Source: Aminivibrio sp. (lineage in GTDB: Bacteria > Synergistota > Synergistia > Synergistales > Aminobacteriaceae). Taken from it: a DNA stretch of 63,767 bases. Below the pieces are notes generated by a model that did not search any database, was not told the origin of the DNA, and saw only the letters and a program-made list of their open reading frames with translations. The DNA is taken from NCBI GenBank assembly GCA_018057035.1, contig JAGPEN010000002.1:1-63767 (forward strand), written 5' to 3'. The translations under genes were made by a program, and so were the position numbers. Below are positions 45,311-54,415 of the stretch, piece by piece; within the stretch, counting starts at the first letter, position 1; each line of letters opens with the position of its first letter.

Positions 45311-46527
45311 ATTTCCGCCTCCTCACCCTGCCTGATGGTTTCCTGGGATGCGGAAAGCCTGAACAGCCCGTCCGCCTCTGCCAGAGCTTTTGAAAACGAG
45401 GATTTGACGGGAAAGGGAAAGGCTCTGCCGTTTCTCAGAACGCAGGGGATAAATTCTTCGATGCCTGTATGGCCGAAAACCGGTTCCTGCACCGGGACGA
45501 AAAGTCGCTTCCACGGTCCCTCCGTGCTTCCCCAGAGAAGACCGTTCAGAAGAGGGAGAAGAACCGTGTATGCCGAAATAAAACATGAAAAAGGGTGTCC
45601 CGGAAGACCGAGAACGAGTTTCCTTTCTTCTTTCATTCCCGCGATAAGGGTTGGTTTGCCGGGAGACATGAGGATCCCCCTCACCAGGAGTCCGGGATGG
45701 GGAAGGGCTTCGAGGATGGATGAACAATGGTCTCTCGTGCTGACGGAAGAGCCGCCGCTGATGACGACCACGTCGCTTTCAATGAGCGCTTCCCGGAGGG
45801 CCGCGGCGAGGGATTCTCTCGTATCTTCCGCTATCCCGAAACTCTTTACCGTGCAGCCTTCTCCTGCGAGGAGGGCAGAGAGCATTGAGGAGTTGACGTC
45901 TCGTACCTTTCCTGCGGGAAGGTGGACCGTGTCAGGGGGCGCTATCTCGTCCCCCGTGCTGATGATGCCCACCGTCAAGCGGGCGATGAAAGCCTGTCGA
46001 ATGCCGGACATGGCGAAAAGTCCGGCAGTTCTGAAATCAACCTTCTGTCCGGCCATTAGCAGGGTATCTCCAACGGAGAACTCTTCGCCCTGCCGGACGG
46101 TATTCTCCGCCTTTTGGACGGCCTTTTTCACCTCGATCCAGTTTCCCGCACCTTCCGTATCTTCTGCCATCACGACGGAGTCCGCCCCTTCGGGGAGGAT
46201 TCCCCCTGTATGGATTAGGGCGCATTGTCCCGGACCTATGGAAAGGGATGGGGCCGACCCCATGGGTATTTCTCCTGCGAGGGTCAGGAAGGCGGGGCTT
46301 CCGGGAGCGGCGCCGAGGCAATCGGCGCTGGCAACGGCATACCCGTCCCTGGTGCTCCGGGAAAAGGGAGGAAAGTCTTCACAGGCGGTCACAGACCGTA
46401 GAATCCTTCCGGAGCATGAATCCGAAGGAACGGAAATTTCTCCTCCCCGCCATGGGAAACCGAAGGCGGAGGCTGCGTATGAAAGGGCTTTTTCTCTCGG
46501 GGTGAGGGCTTCGACAAAACCGGCCAA
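45298..46527 (-). CDS. moeA: Molybdopterin molybdenumtransferase MoeA (single-domain copy)
   Basis: MoeA inserts molybdate or tungstate into adenylylated molybdopterin. Typical text includes FPPFSRSTRDGYAVA, HTGGILPEGADSVVMAEDT, GIISTGDEI, SGGSSVSTRDH, MSPGKPTLIAG and LGLPGHPFSCF. Length is 409 aa from TTG 46527, with AAGGAGCG ten bases upstream. It is one of two adjacent MoeA paralogues, which in other organisms may separate molybdenum from tungsten insertion. Confidence 0.93.
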   Translation of the reverse strand: MAGFVEALTPREKALSYAASAFGFPWRGGEISVPSDSCSGRILRSVTACEDFPPFSRSTRDGYAVASADCLGAAPGSPAFLTLAGEIPMGSAPSLSIGPGQCALIHTGGILPEGADSVVMAEDTEGAGNWIEVKKAVQKAENTVRQGEEFSVGDTLLMAGQKVDFRTAGLFAMSGIRQAFIARLTVGIISTGDEIAPPDTVHLPAGKVRDVNSSMLSALLAGEGCTVKSFGIAEDTRESLAAALREALIESDVVVISGGSSVSTRDHCSSILEALPHPGLLVRGILMSPGKPTLIAGMKEERKLVLGLPGHPFSCFISAYTVLLPLLNGLLWGSTEGPWKRLFVPVQEPVFGHTGIEEFIPCVLRNGRAFPFPVKSSFSKALAEADGLFRLSASQETIRQGEEAEIWLW

Positions 46528-46556
46528 TAGTTAGAACGCTCCTTCTGAATTCAGTA

Positions 46557-47225
46557 TCAGCGCATGCCCACGACGAAGACCGGGAATCCCGCTTTTTTCA
46601 GTTTTTCGGCCAGGTTGTTCGCTTGCGGCCTGTCGTTTCCTGCAGGGACGGTGACCCTGAAGTAGGTTTTTCCGTTGACGAGAGCCGATGTGATGACGGA
46701 AGAAAAACCCGCTTTTGCAGCCTGCTGCCTGACCGATTCAGCACTATCCCTTGCGGTGAAGGAACCGATCTGGACGCCCCATCTGCTGTTTGCTGCCGCA
46801 GGTGCAGGGCTCTGGGAGGCAGGCTTTGACGGAGAAGCGGGAGGAGCCTTCTTTACCGGCTGGGCTGCAGGAGGAGCGGCCACCGGTGAACTTTTCGGTC
46901 CGGTAGGGGCCGGAATCGCGGGAACAGGCTGACTGGAACCTACCGGAGCTGCGAGAAGGGGCCGGTTATCCGGAGTTTTCGAAGGAGCACCGGGAGGCGG
47001 TGTTTCCCTGGTGTTTGCAGGAACGGCCCCCTGTGTCTCCTGCCGGGACGGCGCCGATGGCGACATGGGCGAATACCCCGGGGTTTTCGGTCCCGACAGG
47101 AAAAAAAGTTTCACTCCGACTATCAGAAGCCCGACAGCCACAAGGCCGATAACCGGGAGCATGATATCCCCGAAAGGAATCATGGAGCGTTTTTCCTTGA
47201 GTCTTCTGTTCTCTCTCGTGGACAT
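46557..47225 (-). CDS. SPOR-domain membrane protein
   Basis: One membrane segment (residues 17-38) is followed by a long Pro/Ala/Ser-rich linker (about 45-140). A C-terminal SPOR domain follows (RWGVQIGSFTARDSAESV, KTYFRVTVPAGNDRPQAN). SPOR domains bind glycan strands lacking stem peptides at the division septum. Length is 222 aa. It lies downstream of ftsZ after a terminator, so it may be co-expressed with the cofactor genes or by read-through from the dcw cluster. Confidence 0.88.
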   Translation of the reverse strand: MSTRENRRLKEKRSMIPFGDIMLPVIGLVAVGLLIVGVKLFFLSGPKTPGYSPMSPSAPSRQETQGAVPANTRETPPPGAPSKTPDNRPLLAAPVGSSQPVPAIPAPTGPKSSPVAAPPAAQPVKKAPPASPSKPASQSPAPAAANSRWGVQIGSFTARDSAESVRQQAAKAGFSSVITSALVNGKTYFRVTVPAGNDRPQANNLAEKLKKAGFPVFVVGMR

Positions 47226-47255
47226 TCAATTCCCTCCTTTGCCTGAAGAGCGGCA

Positions 47256-47286
47256 GGAACAGCTTCAGCCCCATCCTGACTGTTCC
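47256..47286 (-). promoter_or_regulatory. Inverted repeat in the leader of the SPOR gene
   Basis: GGAACAG and CTGTTCC form a 7-bp perfect inverted repeat around a 17-base loop, 31 bp upstream of the SPOR gene start. It may be a leader structure or a protein site. I see no clear promoter in the 82 bp between the terminator and the start. Confidence 0.3.
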
Positions 47287-47307
47287 CGACAAAACAACAG
47301 ATCCGCA

Positions 47308-47343
47308 ACAAAAGGCAGGAATCCTTTTCAAGATCCCTGCCTT
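47308..47343 (-). terminator. Terminator downstream of ftsZ
   Basis: On the - strand, AAGGCAGG and CCTGCCTT pair as an 8-bp stem, extended by three more pairs after one mismatch, with an 8-base loop, followed by TTGTTG. It lies 69 bp after the ftsZ stop and probably ends most dcw-cluster transcripts. Confidence 0.7.
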
Positions 47344-47411
47344 CAGCACGTTCGACCGAACGGGAAATCCGGTCAGAGGAATCTATTGAAAGGATTGCAC
47401 GGGAAAGGAAT

Positions 47412-48563
47412 TTATTTCCCGTTCTTCTGGCCTTTGCGGAGGATGGACGGGATATCGTAAGGATTCTTCGGCACTCCGCTCATGGTGAATAAATCCTCAT
47501 CCTGTGCCGGAAGCACTTCCGTTTCTTCAAGAACTACCCCCGCAGGTTTTGTCTTCGGCGTTGCTTTGGGAAAATTGGTGACCGTCTTTTTCTCCCTTTC
47601 CGAGGAAAAACCGGTGGCAATGACCGTTATCTGGATCTTGTCAGACATTTCTTCCGAGACGGTATGTCCCCAAATGACGATGGCATCTTCATCCGCAGTT
47701 TCGGTGATGATCTGTGCAGCCTTTCGGATCTCATGAATGCCGAGGTCCGAGCCCCCAGTAATGTTGAAGAGTATTCCCTTTGCCCCCTTCATCGGAATGG
47801 ACATGAGGGGCGACTTTATCGCTGTCTTGGCGGCGACTTCCGCCCGGTTTTCCCCTTCTCCGGAGCCGATTCCCATGATTGCGGAGCCCGCGTTCTGCAT
47901 AACCGTCCTCACGTCGGCAAAGTCGACATTGATAAGGCTCGGTTTCAGGATAAGGTCTGTCACTCCCTGAACAGCCTGGCGCAGAACTTCATCGGCAAGG
48001 CGGTAGGCGTCGGCGTGTTTTGTTTTTTCATCAGTCAGTTCGAGAAGGCGGTCATTCTCAACCACCAGGAGGGCGTCCACTTTTTCTTTGAGGGTGGCTA
48101 TGCCCGTCATGGCCTGCTTTCTTCGGCGGTTCATCTCGAAAGAAAAGGGAAAGGTAACTACCGCTACGACGAGAGCTCCCGCCTCTTTCGCAACTTCGGC
48201 GATGATGGGCGATGCTCCTGTTCCCGTGCCGCCGCCCATGCCCGCGGTGAGAAAGACCATGTCGGCCCCCGTGACAACTTCCCGAATCTTGTCGATCGAT
48301 TCCTTTGCGCTGTTCATCCCGACTTCGGGATCGGAGCCCGCCCCAAGCCCCTTGGTCAGCTTTTCTCCGAGGGTTATCTTCGTCGTGGCCTGGGAGAGCT
48401 GAAGTGCTCCCACGTCCGTATTGGCTGAGATGAAGTGAACTCCTGACACACCACTCCTGATGATGTGATTCAGGGCGTTTCCGCCGCCGCCGCCGACGCC
48501 GATGACCTTGATTTCCTCCCGGTGGGGCCTCGGAGTGTCATTTACCTGGAATACATGCTCCAT
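47412..48563 (-). CDS. ftsZ: Cell division protein FtsZ
   Basis: This tubulin-like GTPase forms the Z ring. The GTP motif GMGGGTGTGAS and the catalytic loop NVDFADVRTVM are intact. A variable linker precedes a C-terminal peptide NPYDIPSILRK, which binds FtsA. Length is 383 aa. It is the last dcw gene, 32 bp after ftsA. Confidence 0.98.
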   Translation of the reverse strand: MEHVFQVNDTPRPHREEIKVIGVGGGGGNALNHIIRSGVSGVHFISANTDVGALQLSQATTKITLGEKLTKGLGAGSDPEVGMNSAKESIDKIREVVTGADMVFLTAGMGGGTGTGASPIIAEVAKEAGALVVAVVTFPFSFEMNRRRKQAMTGIATLKEKVDALLVVENDRLLELTDEKTKHADAYRLADEVLRQAVQGVTDLILKPSLINVDFADVRTVMQNAGSAIMGIGSGEGENRAEVAAKTAIKSPLMSIPMKGAKGILFNITGGSDLGIHEIRKAAQIITETADEDAIVIWGHTVSEEMSDKIQITVIATGFSSEREKKTVTNFPKATPKTKPAGVVLEETEVLPAQDEDLFTMSGVPKNPYDIPSILRKGQKNGK

Positions 48564-48595
48564 TTTCTTATCCTCCCCAATTGCGGAATGCGGCT

Positions 48596-49912
48596 CTAGA
48601 AAAGTTCCTTGACGGATTTTTTAAGATATTCCATGAGACCACGAAAACCCTCTCCATGGGAATTTCCCTGTTTTCTGGGAGGTTTTGTCCCTGACAGTCC
48701 CGGCGAAATGATGGAAGAGCCTGAACGAAGCTGGGACACCGGAGTCTCGATGAAACGGTACGGATTTCTTTCCTTGCTGGTCATATACCGCACAATTCCT
48801 GCGGCGGTGGTGTATTCGCAGTCATTTCTCCCCGGAGGCATCTGGTACATGTCAAGGGGTTCCGCGATGCGGACGGGAAGGTTGAGAAGCTCGGAAGCGA
48901 AAAATTCGATTCCTGGCGTCTTGGCGACACCGCCCGAAAGAACGACCCCTGCGGGAAACATGTGCAGGGTGTATTCGGAGAGCTGATGGAGCACATGTTC
49001 TCCGAACAGTTCTTCAAGCCTGCAGTTTACAACTTCTGAGGCTTCATGAATGTTGAAGGTTTTCGTTCTTCCCCTCACGTCGACGTCGAGCTCCTGCTCC
49101 TCGTCATCATCCGGGGCAAGAGAGACCATTTTCTTTATCTCCTCCGCCTTGCTTATGGGAATTTTCATGACGTAGGCAAGATCGTTGGTAATGTGATCTC
49201 CGCCGATCGGTATTATGGACAGCTTGACGGGACGCCCGTCGGTGTAAAGAGCGACGCCAGTGGTCCCTCCGCCGATGCAGAGGGAAATGACTCCGGCTCT
49301 CGTCTCTTCGTCAGTCAGCGCACCAAGGGCGCTTGCGAGTGATTTGATAACAAGCCCGTTCACTTCCACTCCGGCGGTTTCGACACAGTTGATGATATTC
49401 TGGACCACCGTGGTGGGGATGATTACGGACTGAAGCTCCATCTCGAGCCTGATGCCCGTCATTCCGAGAGGATCGTCGATTCCCGAGTTGCCGTCGATGG
49501 AGTATTTTACCGGTATGGTATGAAGGGTAACCCTGTTTGAAGGAATGGACAGCTCGCTTTGGGCCGCCTCGATGACTCTTTCCACGTCCGATATGGAAAC
49601 CTGGCGGGGCGTTCTGCCCAGGGAAATCATCCCACGGGACGTCACCGAGGCCACGTCGATGCCGCTGAACGAGACCGTAGCTTCCGCTATTTCGAAACCC
49701 ACCATGTTTTCCGCGTCTTTAACCGCTTGGCGTACAGAGCGGACCGCCTGCTCCAGGTTAATGATCAGGCCTTTTCGTATTCCCTGGGACGGAGCGAACC
49801 CGACACCGATTATCTGAGCTTCCTGGAAACGGGAATCTCTTTCCGCCACTACAACGGCGATTTTGCTCGTGCCGAGGTCCAGCCCGACGAGAATTTCCGG
49901 CTCTTTGTACAC
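48596..49912 (-). CDS. ftsA: Cell division protein FtsA
   Basis: This actin-like protein ties FtsZ to the membrane. The start LVGLDLGTSKIAVVVAE is the phosphate-1 motif, GGGTTGVALYTDG is phosphate 2, and VLSGGVAKTPGI is the adenosine motif. The C-terminal amphipathic helix GLMEYLKKSVKELF is the membrane anchor. Length is 438 aa. It abuts the upstream ftsQ-like gene. Confidence 0.97.
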   Translation of the reverse strand: MYKEPEILVGLDLGTSKIAVVVAERDSRFQEAQIIGVGFAPSQGIRKGLIINLEQAVRSVRQAVKDAENMVGFEIAEATVSFSGIDVASVTSRGMISLGRTPRQVSISDVERVIEAAQSELSIPSNRVTLHTIPVKYSIDGNSGIDDPLGMTGIRLEMELQSVIIPTTVVQNIINCVETAGVEVNGLVIKSLASALGALTDEETRAGVISLCIGGGTTGVALYTDGRPVKLSIIPIGGDHITNDLAYVMKIPISKAEEIKKMVSLAPDDDEEQELDVDVRGRTKTFNIHEASEVVNCRLEELFGEHVLHQLSEYTLHMFPAGVVLSGGVAKTPGIEFFASELLNLPVRIAEPLDMYQMPPGRNDCEYTTAAGIVRYMTSKERNPYRFIETPVSQLRSGSSIISPGLSGTKPPRKQGNSHGEGFRGLMEYLKKSVKELF

Positions 49913-50773
49913 TTATCTCCCGCTCCCTTCCTGACCGCCGCCGGCCACATTACGGACAATGATTCTGTCGGTGTATGTGGTATCTATTATAAGGTTTCCA
50001 CCAGAAAATTGTAACTGGTGAAGAATCTGAGAGACGGCGGAGGATATTTCTTTCCACCGTGCCTGGTCTCCCCGGACGAGGATCTGCACGGTCCTATCCC
50101 TGATATTCAGATTCAGCCTAAGGAGGTAGTTCCCTTCCCTTCTGGAAATTTCCACTTCACGAGTATGAGGCATCCAGCCGCTTGTTTCAAGACCACTGAC
50201 CCATTCTGAAAAGAAGGTGACAGGAAATACGCTGTTCATTACCACGATTCCTTCCCCCGGTATGCCTGCCGGTGACGGGAGGGTATCGGAAAGAAGAAAA
50301 GGCGGCGTGGAAGGGGGCCGGATTCCAGTAAACCGTGCGTTGAGGGGATGGCCGGATTCCCATATGCGCCCGTCACGGGTGAGAAAGAATTCTGTCTTCT
50401 TCCACCGCAGCGTGAGCCAGGGCTGTAAAGGTTCGAGATCGATAAAGAAAGCCGAAAAATTCTCCCGTCTCAGAGAAAAGAGAAGAGGAGATTCAGACTC
50501 GATTTTTTTCTTCAGATCCGCCGACCTGAAAAGAAAGACCGGCCAGTAACGCAATTCTGCGGGTCCAAGATTCTTCCAGAAAAGCGCTTCTGCCTCGGGA
50601 TCCCCTGTCCGAACCGATACTCTGTCAAGGCTCAGAAACTGGGTATACCCCTCATAGGAGAGGGTTGAGCCGAGGAACAGGGAACACGCAAGAAGAAAAA
50701 AAAGGAATTTTCCCATGAAATCGCTATCCCGGCAACGGAGGTAAACGGCCGGCACCTGAAGGCCGTCCGGCAT
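49913..50773 (-). CDS. ftsQ: FtsQ/DivIB-like division protein
   Basis: The position between murC and ftsA and the layout (short N-terminus, one membrane segment at about residues 22-38, then an extracytoplasmic beta-rich domain) identify it as FtsQ/DivIB. The sequence itself is divergent. TLRWKKTEFFLTRDGRIW resembles the region after the POTRA domain. Two starts are possible, ATG 50773 and ATG 50716 (MGKFLFFLLACSLF); neither has a strong ribosome site, and the longer one is given. Length is 286 aa or 267 aa. Confidence 0.8.
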   Translation of the reverse strand: MPDGLQVPAVYLRCRDSDFMGKFLFFLLACSLFLGSTLSYEGYTQFLSLDRVSVRTGDPEAEALFWKNLGPAELRYWPVFLFRSADLKKKIESESPLLFSLRRENFSAFFIDLEPLQPWLTLRWKKTEFFLTRDGRIWESGHPLNARFTGIRPPSTPPFLLSDTLPSPAGIPGEGIVVMNSVFPVTFFSEWVSGLETSGWMPHTREVEISRREGNYLLRLNLNIRDRTVQILVRGDQARWKEISSAVSQILHQLQFSGGNLIIDTTYTDRIIVRNVAGGGQEGSGR

Positions 50774-50788
50774 CCCCTTTCAGGCCGA

Positions 50789-52210
50789 TCAGGCGTGGAC
50801 AACCTCCGCTCTCGCCTTCTCAATGAACATTTCACCAACGTTGGAAATATCTCCGGCACCTATTGTCAGCACGATATCCCCCGGCAGGCATTGCTTCTCG
50901 AGCTCGGAGGCCGCTTCTTCAAGAGAGCCGCACAAAATGCTCTTCGAGTTTCCGTTTCCGTTCAGAAGAGCATCGATAAGACCGGAGGAAACCCCTTCGA
51001 TCGGCTCTTCGTCCGCCTGGTACACGGGGAGCAGCACAACCGAGTCCGCCGATGAAAGAACGGCTGCAAAATCCCTGTACAGGGCAAGCGTCCGGGTGAA
51101 CCTGTGAGGCTGGAAAGCGACGAGAAGCCGTTTTTCCGGAAACATTCTGTCGATGGCGCTCAGGGTCGCCGCGATCTCCCTGGGGTGGTGCCCGTAATCG
51201 TCATAGACCTCGACACCGTTGATCTGCCCCAGGTGCTGAAGTCGCCTTTTGGCGCCCTTGAATTCTTTCAGGGTCTTTTTGATCATGGTGAAGGGGATCC
51301 TCAGGGTGTGGGCTACGGCACAGGCGGCCAGGGCATTGAGAATATTGTGGTCCCCGGAAACTGAGAGCTCCATGTCGTCAATGTGAACGCCTTCGTGGGC
51401 AATGGAGAAACTGACTCCGCCTCCGTGATTGTGTTTTACGTTGAAGGCTCCCCAGGTCCATCCCATTCCCCAGCCGTAGGTTACCGCTTCCCTCGGAAGC
51501 GGCCCGGCCGCCAGGATTTTTCCGAGACCTGCGTCTTCTCCGCAGAGCACAAGAAGACCACCGTCCTTCGGGTTGGATGTAAAACGGGTGAAGGCCTCGA
51601 GAACGCTTTCAAAGGTAGGGTAATGATTGACATGGTCCCAATCGGCATTGGTGACTACGGCAATGTCGGGATGAAACTTTTCGAAGGAGCCGTCGCTTTC
51701 GTCGAGTTCCGCAACCATGTAGGGACCGTCACCGAGTTTTGCGTTTACGCCGATGTCGCAGAGTTCCCCCCCTATGGCGAGAGTCGGGTGAAGTCCCGCC
51801 TGTTCCAGGATGAGAGCGATCATGGAGGATGTGGTCGTTTTCCCGTGAGTTCCGGCAACACCAATGCCGAACCGGGAGTCGAAAATCCAGCTCAGGACCT
51901 CTCCCCTTTTCGCCACGGCAATTCCGCGCTCCTTTGCCGCAACTATCTCTTCATTTTCCTCGGGGATGGCGCTGCTGTACACAAGAAGCTCAGGAAGGAA
52001 TTTATCCATGTGGGCCTTTCCATGCCCGAGAACGACGGCGATTTCTTCTTTCAGTACCTTGTCGATATAGGAGGTGTGGCTCATGTCGCAGCCGCTGACC
52101 TCATAGCCAAGTTCTGCGAGAAGAAGAGCAAGTCCGCTCATCCCTGCGCCACCGATGCCCATAAGATGAATCCGGCGTATACCCTTCAAGCTTGCGATGT
52201 AATTATCCAA
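50789..52210 (-). CDS. murC: UDP-N-acetylmuramate-L-alanine ligase
   Basis: MurC adds L-alanine to UDP-MurNAc. The N-terminal Rossmann motif GIGGAGMSGLA, the ATP loop GVAGTHGKTTTSS and the ELDESDGSF and FQPHRFTRT segments are standard. I choose TTG 52210, which overlaps the murG stop and has GGGAG upstream, giving 473 aa. TTG 52231 would add seven residues without a ribosome site. Confidence 0.95.
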   Translation of the reverse strand: MDNYIASLKGIRRIHLMGIGGAGMSGLALLLAELGYEVSGCDMSHTSYIDKVLKEEIAVVLGHGKAHMDKFLPELLVYSSAIPEENEEIVAAKERGIAVAKRGEVLSWIFDSRFGIGVAGTHGKTTTSSMIALILEQAGLHPTLAIGGELCDIGVNAKLGDGPYMVAELDESDGSFEKFHPDIAVVTNADWDHVNHYPTFESVLEAFTRFTSNPKDGGLLVLCGEDAGLGKILAAGPLPREAVTYGWGMGWTWGAFNVKHNHGGGVSFSIAHEGVHIDDMELSVSGDHNILNALAACAVAHTLRIPFTMIKKTLKEFKGAKRRLQHLGQINGVEVYDDYGHHPREIAATLSAIDRMFPEKRLLVAFQPHRFTRTLALYRDFAAVLSSADSVVLLPVYQADEEPIEGVSSGLIDALLNGNGNSKSILCGSLEEAASELEKQCLPGDIVLTIGAGDISNVGEMFIEKARAEVVHA

Positions 52211-53297
52211 GATTCGTAATCTCCCTTCCAATACTGGACGAGATCAGCCGCCATAAACGTTCAGACTCATCTCCCTCCGAAAATTCTTTCCTGACGGTTC
52301 GTGCCTTTCGAAGGACGCGCAGTATCTTTTCTTTTAAGAACTCCAGAGGTTCGTCTTCTCTCCAGATTTCTCCGGAGGCAATTTTTTCAAAACATTCGGC
52401 GTTTCTTTGCTGGTGGTTGTCTGCAGCCTGCTTCCAGGGAACAACAACTGCAGGGATTCCCCAAAACATCAGCTCGGAAAGCGTCGATGCCCCTCCCCGA
52501 GCTACGGCTCCGTCAATGACGGAAAAAAAGTCGGTCATGTCCCACTGTTTCTCGACAAAAATCACGTTTTCCGGGTGATCCCCGGGAAAAAGAGCGGATT
52601 GAAGCTGCTGCGATGCTCCAAGAAAAAGAAAGGTATGTTTTTGTAATACCTTGTCTCTTACCACACAACTCAATAATTGTATCAGCCGTTCGCTCATAAG
52701 TGAACCGCCCAAAACTCCGATAATGGTGTTTTCGGGGAAATTTCGGCCCGTTCCGAGTCTCAGCCAGGCATTCCCGGGATCCCTGGCTGAAAAAGAGCGC
52801 ACAGGGACTCCGGTGTGAACGAATGTGCCTGGAGTGAAAGGATGGCATTCGCTCCAGCCCGTGGCAATTCTCTTCTTCAGCCTGAAAGCCAGGCGTGTCA
52901 CTTTTCCGGCCGCGGCGTTCTGTTCATGGACGATGACAGGCACTCCCCCAAGATGACATGCGAGCAGCGGCACAAAGGAAACGTACCCGCCGAAAAGAAG
53001 ACAGCAATCGCATTCCTCCTTTCGTAAATAGGCCCTGAAGGATAAGAACGAGGAAAGGGTTTCCTTCCACCTGACAAGCCGGAGGCCGATACCCGGTGTA
53101 CCGAATGGAGAACCTGAAAGAGGCAGGCAGAGGGGGACGATTCCTCGGGAGGCATAAATTTCTTTTTCCAGCAGACGGGATCCGCAGACGAAGGAGAGGG
53201 AGACATCGGCCCCGGAGGCAAGAAGCCATTCCGCGAAGGCGAGAGCGGGGAAAATATGTCCTCCGGTTCCACCAGCGACGATGCAGATCTTCGTCAT
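52203..53297 (-). CDS. murG: UDP-N-acetylglucosamine-N-acetylmuramyl-(pentapeptide) pyrophosphoryl-undecaprenol GlcNAc transferase
   Basis: MurG makes lipid II from lipid I on the inner membrane face. The Gly-rich loop VAGGTGGHIFPALA starts the protein, and HEQNAAAGKVTRLA, GVLGGSLMS and ARGGASTLSELMFWGIPAVV follow. The ATG at 53297 overlaps the ftsW stop. The open frame runs back through ftsW, but that part is not coding in this frame. Length is 364 aa. Confidence 0.95.
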   Translation of the reverse strand: MTKICIVAGGTGGHIFPALAFAEWLLASGADVSLSFVCGSRLLEKEIYASRGIVPLCLPLSGSPFGTPGIGLRLVRWKETLSSFLSFRAYLRKEECDCCLLFGGYVSFVPLLACHLGGVPVIVHEQNAAAGKVTRLAFRLKKRIATGWSECHPFTPGTFVHTGVPVRSFSARDPGNAWLRLGTGRNFPENTIIGVLGGSLMSERLIQLLSCVVRDKVLQKHTFLFLGASQQLQSALFPGDHPENVIFVEKQWDMTDFFSVIDGAVARGGASTLSELMFWGIPAVVVPWKQAADNHQQRNAECFEKIASGEIWREDEPLEFLKEKILRVLRKARTVRKEFSEGDESERLWRLISSSIGREITNLG

Positions 53298-54415
53298 GGC
53301 AGGGACGCCTCCCTGCAGACCCGCATCAGGAGCCCGATTTTTGCCCACATGAAGAGGAGGGAGCTTCCTCCGTAGCTGATGAAGGGAAGAGGAATCCCTG
53401 TAAGGGGCATGAGTTTGAGAACCCCCCCGAGATTTATGAACAGCGGAATGAGCACCGAGACCGTAAGGGCCCAGATAAGGGTGGCCCTGAATCCCTCGGC
53501 GTTTTTGTAGGCTGAGCAGGCCCGCATCGTCCATAACAGGAAAAAGAAGAGGATAAAGAAAGTGCCGATAAAGCCAAACTCTTCTCCCACAGTGGCGAAA
53601 ATATAGTCTGTATGGGCTGCGGGAAGGTAATTCAGTTTCTGAAGCCCCTTCCCCACTCCTACGCCGAAGAGGCCGCCGTTGGAGAAGGCGACCAGTCCCT
53701 GGATAACCTGGAATCCGCTGTCCATGGGCTGTTCCCATGGATCGAGAAAAGCGATGTATCTCCGGAGGCGGTACCCTTCCCTGATGATGAACATGAAAAA
53801 AAACGGAAATCCTGCGGCGCCGGCGATGAAGGGCCAGCTCCACCCCCTGGACTGGACATGAATTGCCATGGACAAAGTAAAAATAAGGATGGTTCCCCCC
53901 ATGTTCGGCTGGAAGAGAAGGGGAATCACGGAAAGAAAGAGGACAGGGACCGTAATGGTGAGAAACGCCGATAGTCCTCTTTTTTCAGAAGTGGCCAATA
54001 GCCTTGAAAGGTGCACCGCAAGGGCCAGGTTCAGAAATTCAATGGGCTGGAAGCGAAGCCCTGCGAAACCTATCCATCGCCTGGCACCGCCCGCCTTGAC
54101 GCCTATGCCGGGGATAAGAGTCAGAACGAGGAGGACGAGGGAAAAAAACCAGATTGCCCCGCTGGATTTTTTCCAGAAAGAAAGGGGGATCATGTACATG
54201 ACCAGCATTCCCGCGATTCCGACCAGGAGCCAGTGGACCTGTTTCATCCCGAGGGTGAACGGGGAGCCGTATTCTTCAAGGGAAGTATGGGACGTCAGGG
54301 AAAAAATCATGAGTATGCCGAAAATAGCCAGCAGAAGAGGGATGATCCAGAGGAAAGGATCCGCCTGGGGCCGGACGGCTGGAGTTTCTCTGGAAAGCAG
54401 GGCTTCATCTCTCAT
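53294..54415 (-). CDS. ftsW: Septal peptidoglycan glycosyltransferase FtsW (SEDS family)
   Basis: FtsW polymerises lipid II glycan at the septum with its partner FtsI. About ten membrane segments are visible. SEDS motifs include RRWIGFAGLRFQPIEFLNLA, GGLFGVGVGKGLQKLNYLPAAHTDYIF and PFISYGGSSLL. ATG 54415 overlaps the murD stop and has GGAGG upstream, giving 373 aa. Confidence 0.95.
   Translation of the reverse strand: MRDEALLSRETPAVRPQADPFLWIIPLLLAIFGILMIFSLTSHTSLEEYGSPFTLGMKQVHWLLVGIAGMLVMYMIPLSFWKKSSGAIWFFSLVLLVLTLIPGIGVKAGGARRWIGFAGLRFQPIEFLNLALAVHLSRLLATSEKRGLSAFLTITVPVLFLSVIPLLFQPNMGGTILIFTLSMAIHVQSRGWSWPFIAGAAGFPFFFMFIIREGYRLRRYIAFLDPWEQPMDSGFQVIQGLVAFSNGGLFGVGVGKGLQKLNYLPAAHTDYIFATVGEEFGFIGTFFILFFFLLWTMRACSAYKNAEGFRATLIWALTVSVLIPLFINLGGVLKLMPLTGIPLPFISYGGSSLLFMWAKIGLLMRVCREASLP

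Noticed and set aside
46966..47349. A - strand open frame across the ftsZ-SPOR gap
   Set aside because: It spans the terminator hairpin and part of the SPOR gene in another frame, with no coding signature.
52203..53843. A 546-codon reading frame covering murG plus upstream sequence
   Set aside because: Only the part from ATG 53297 is MurG; the rest is ftsW read in the wrong frame.
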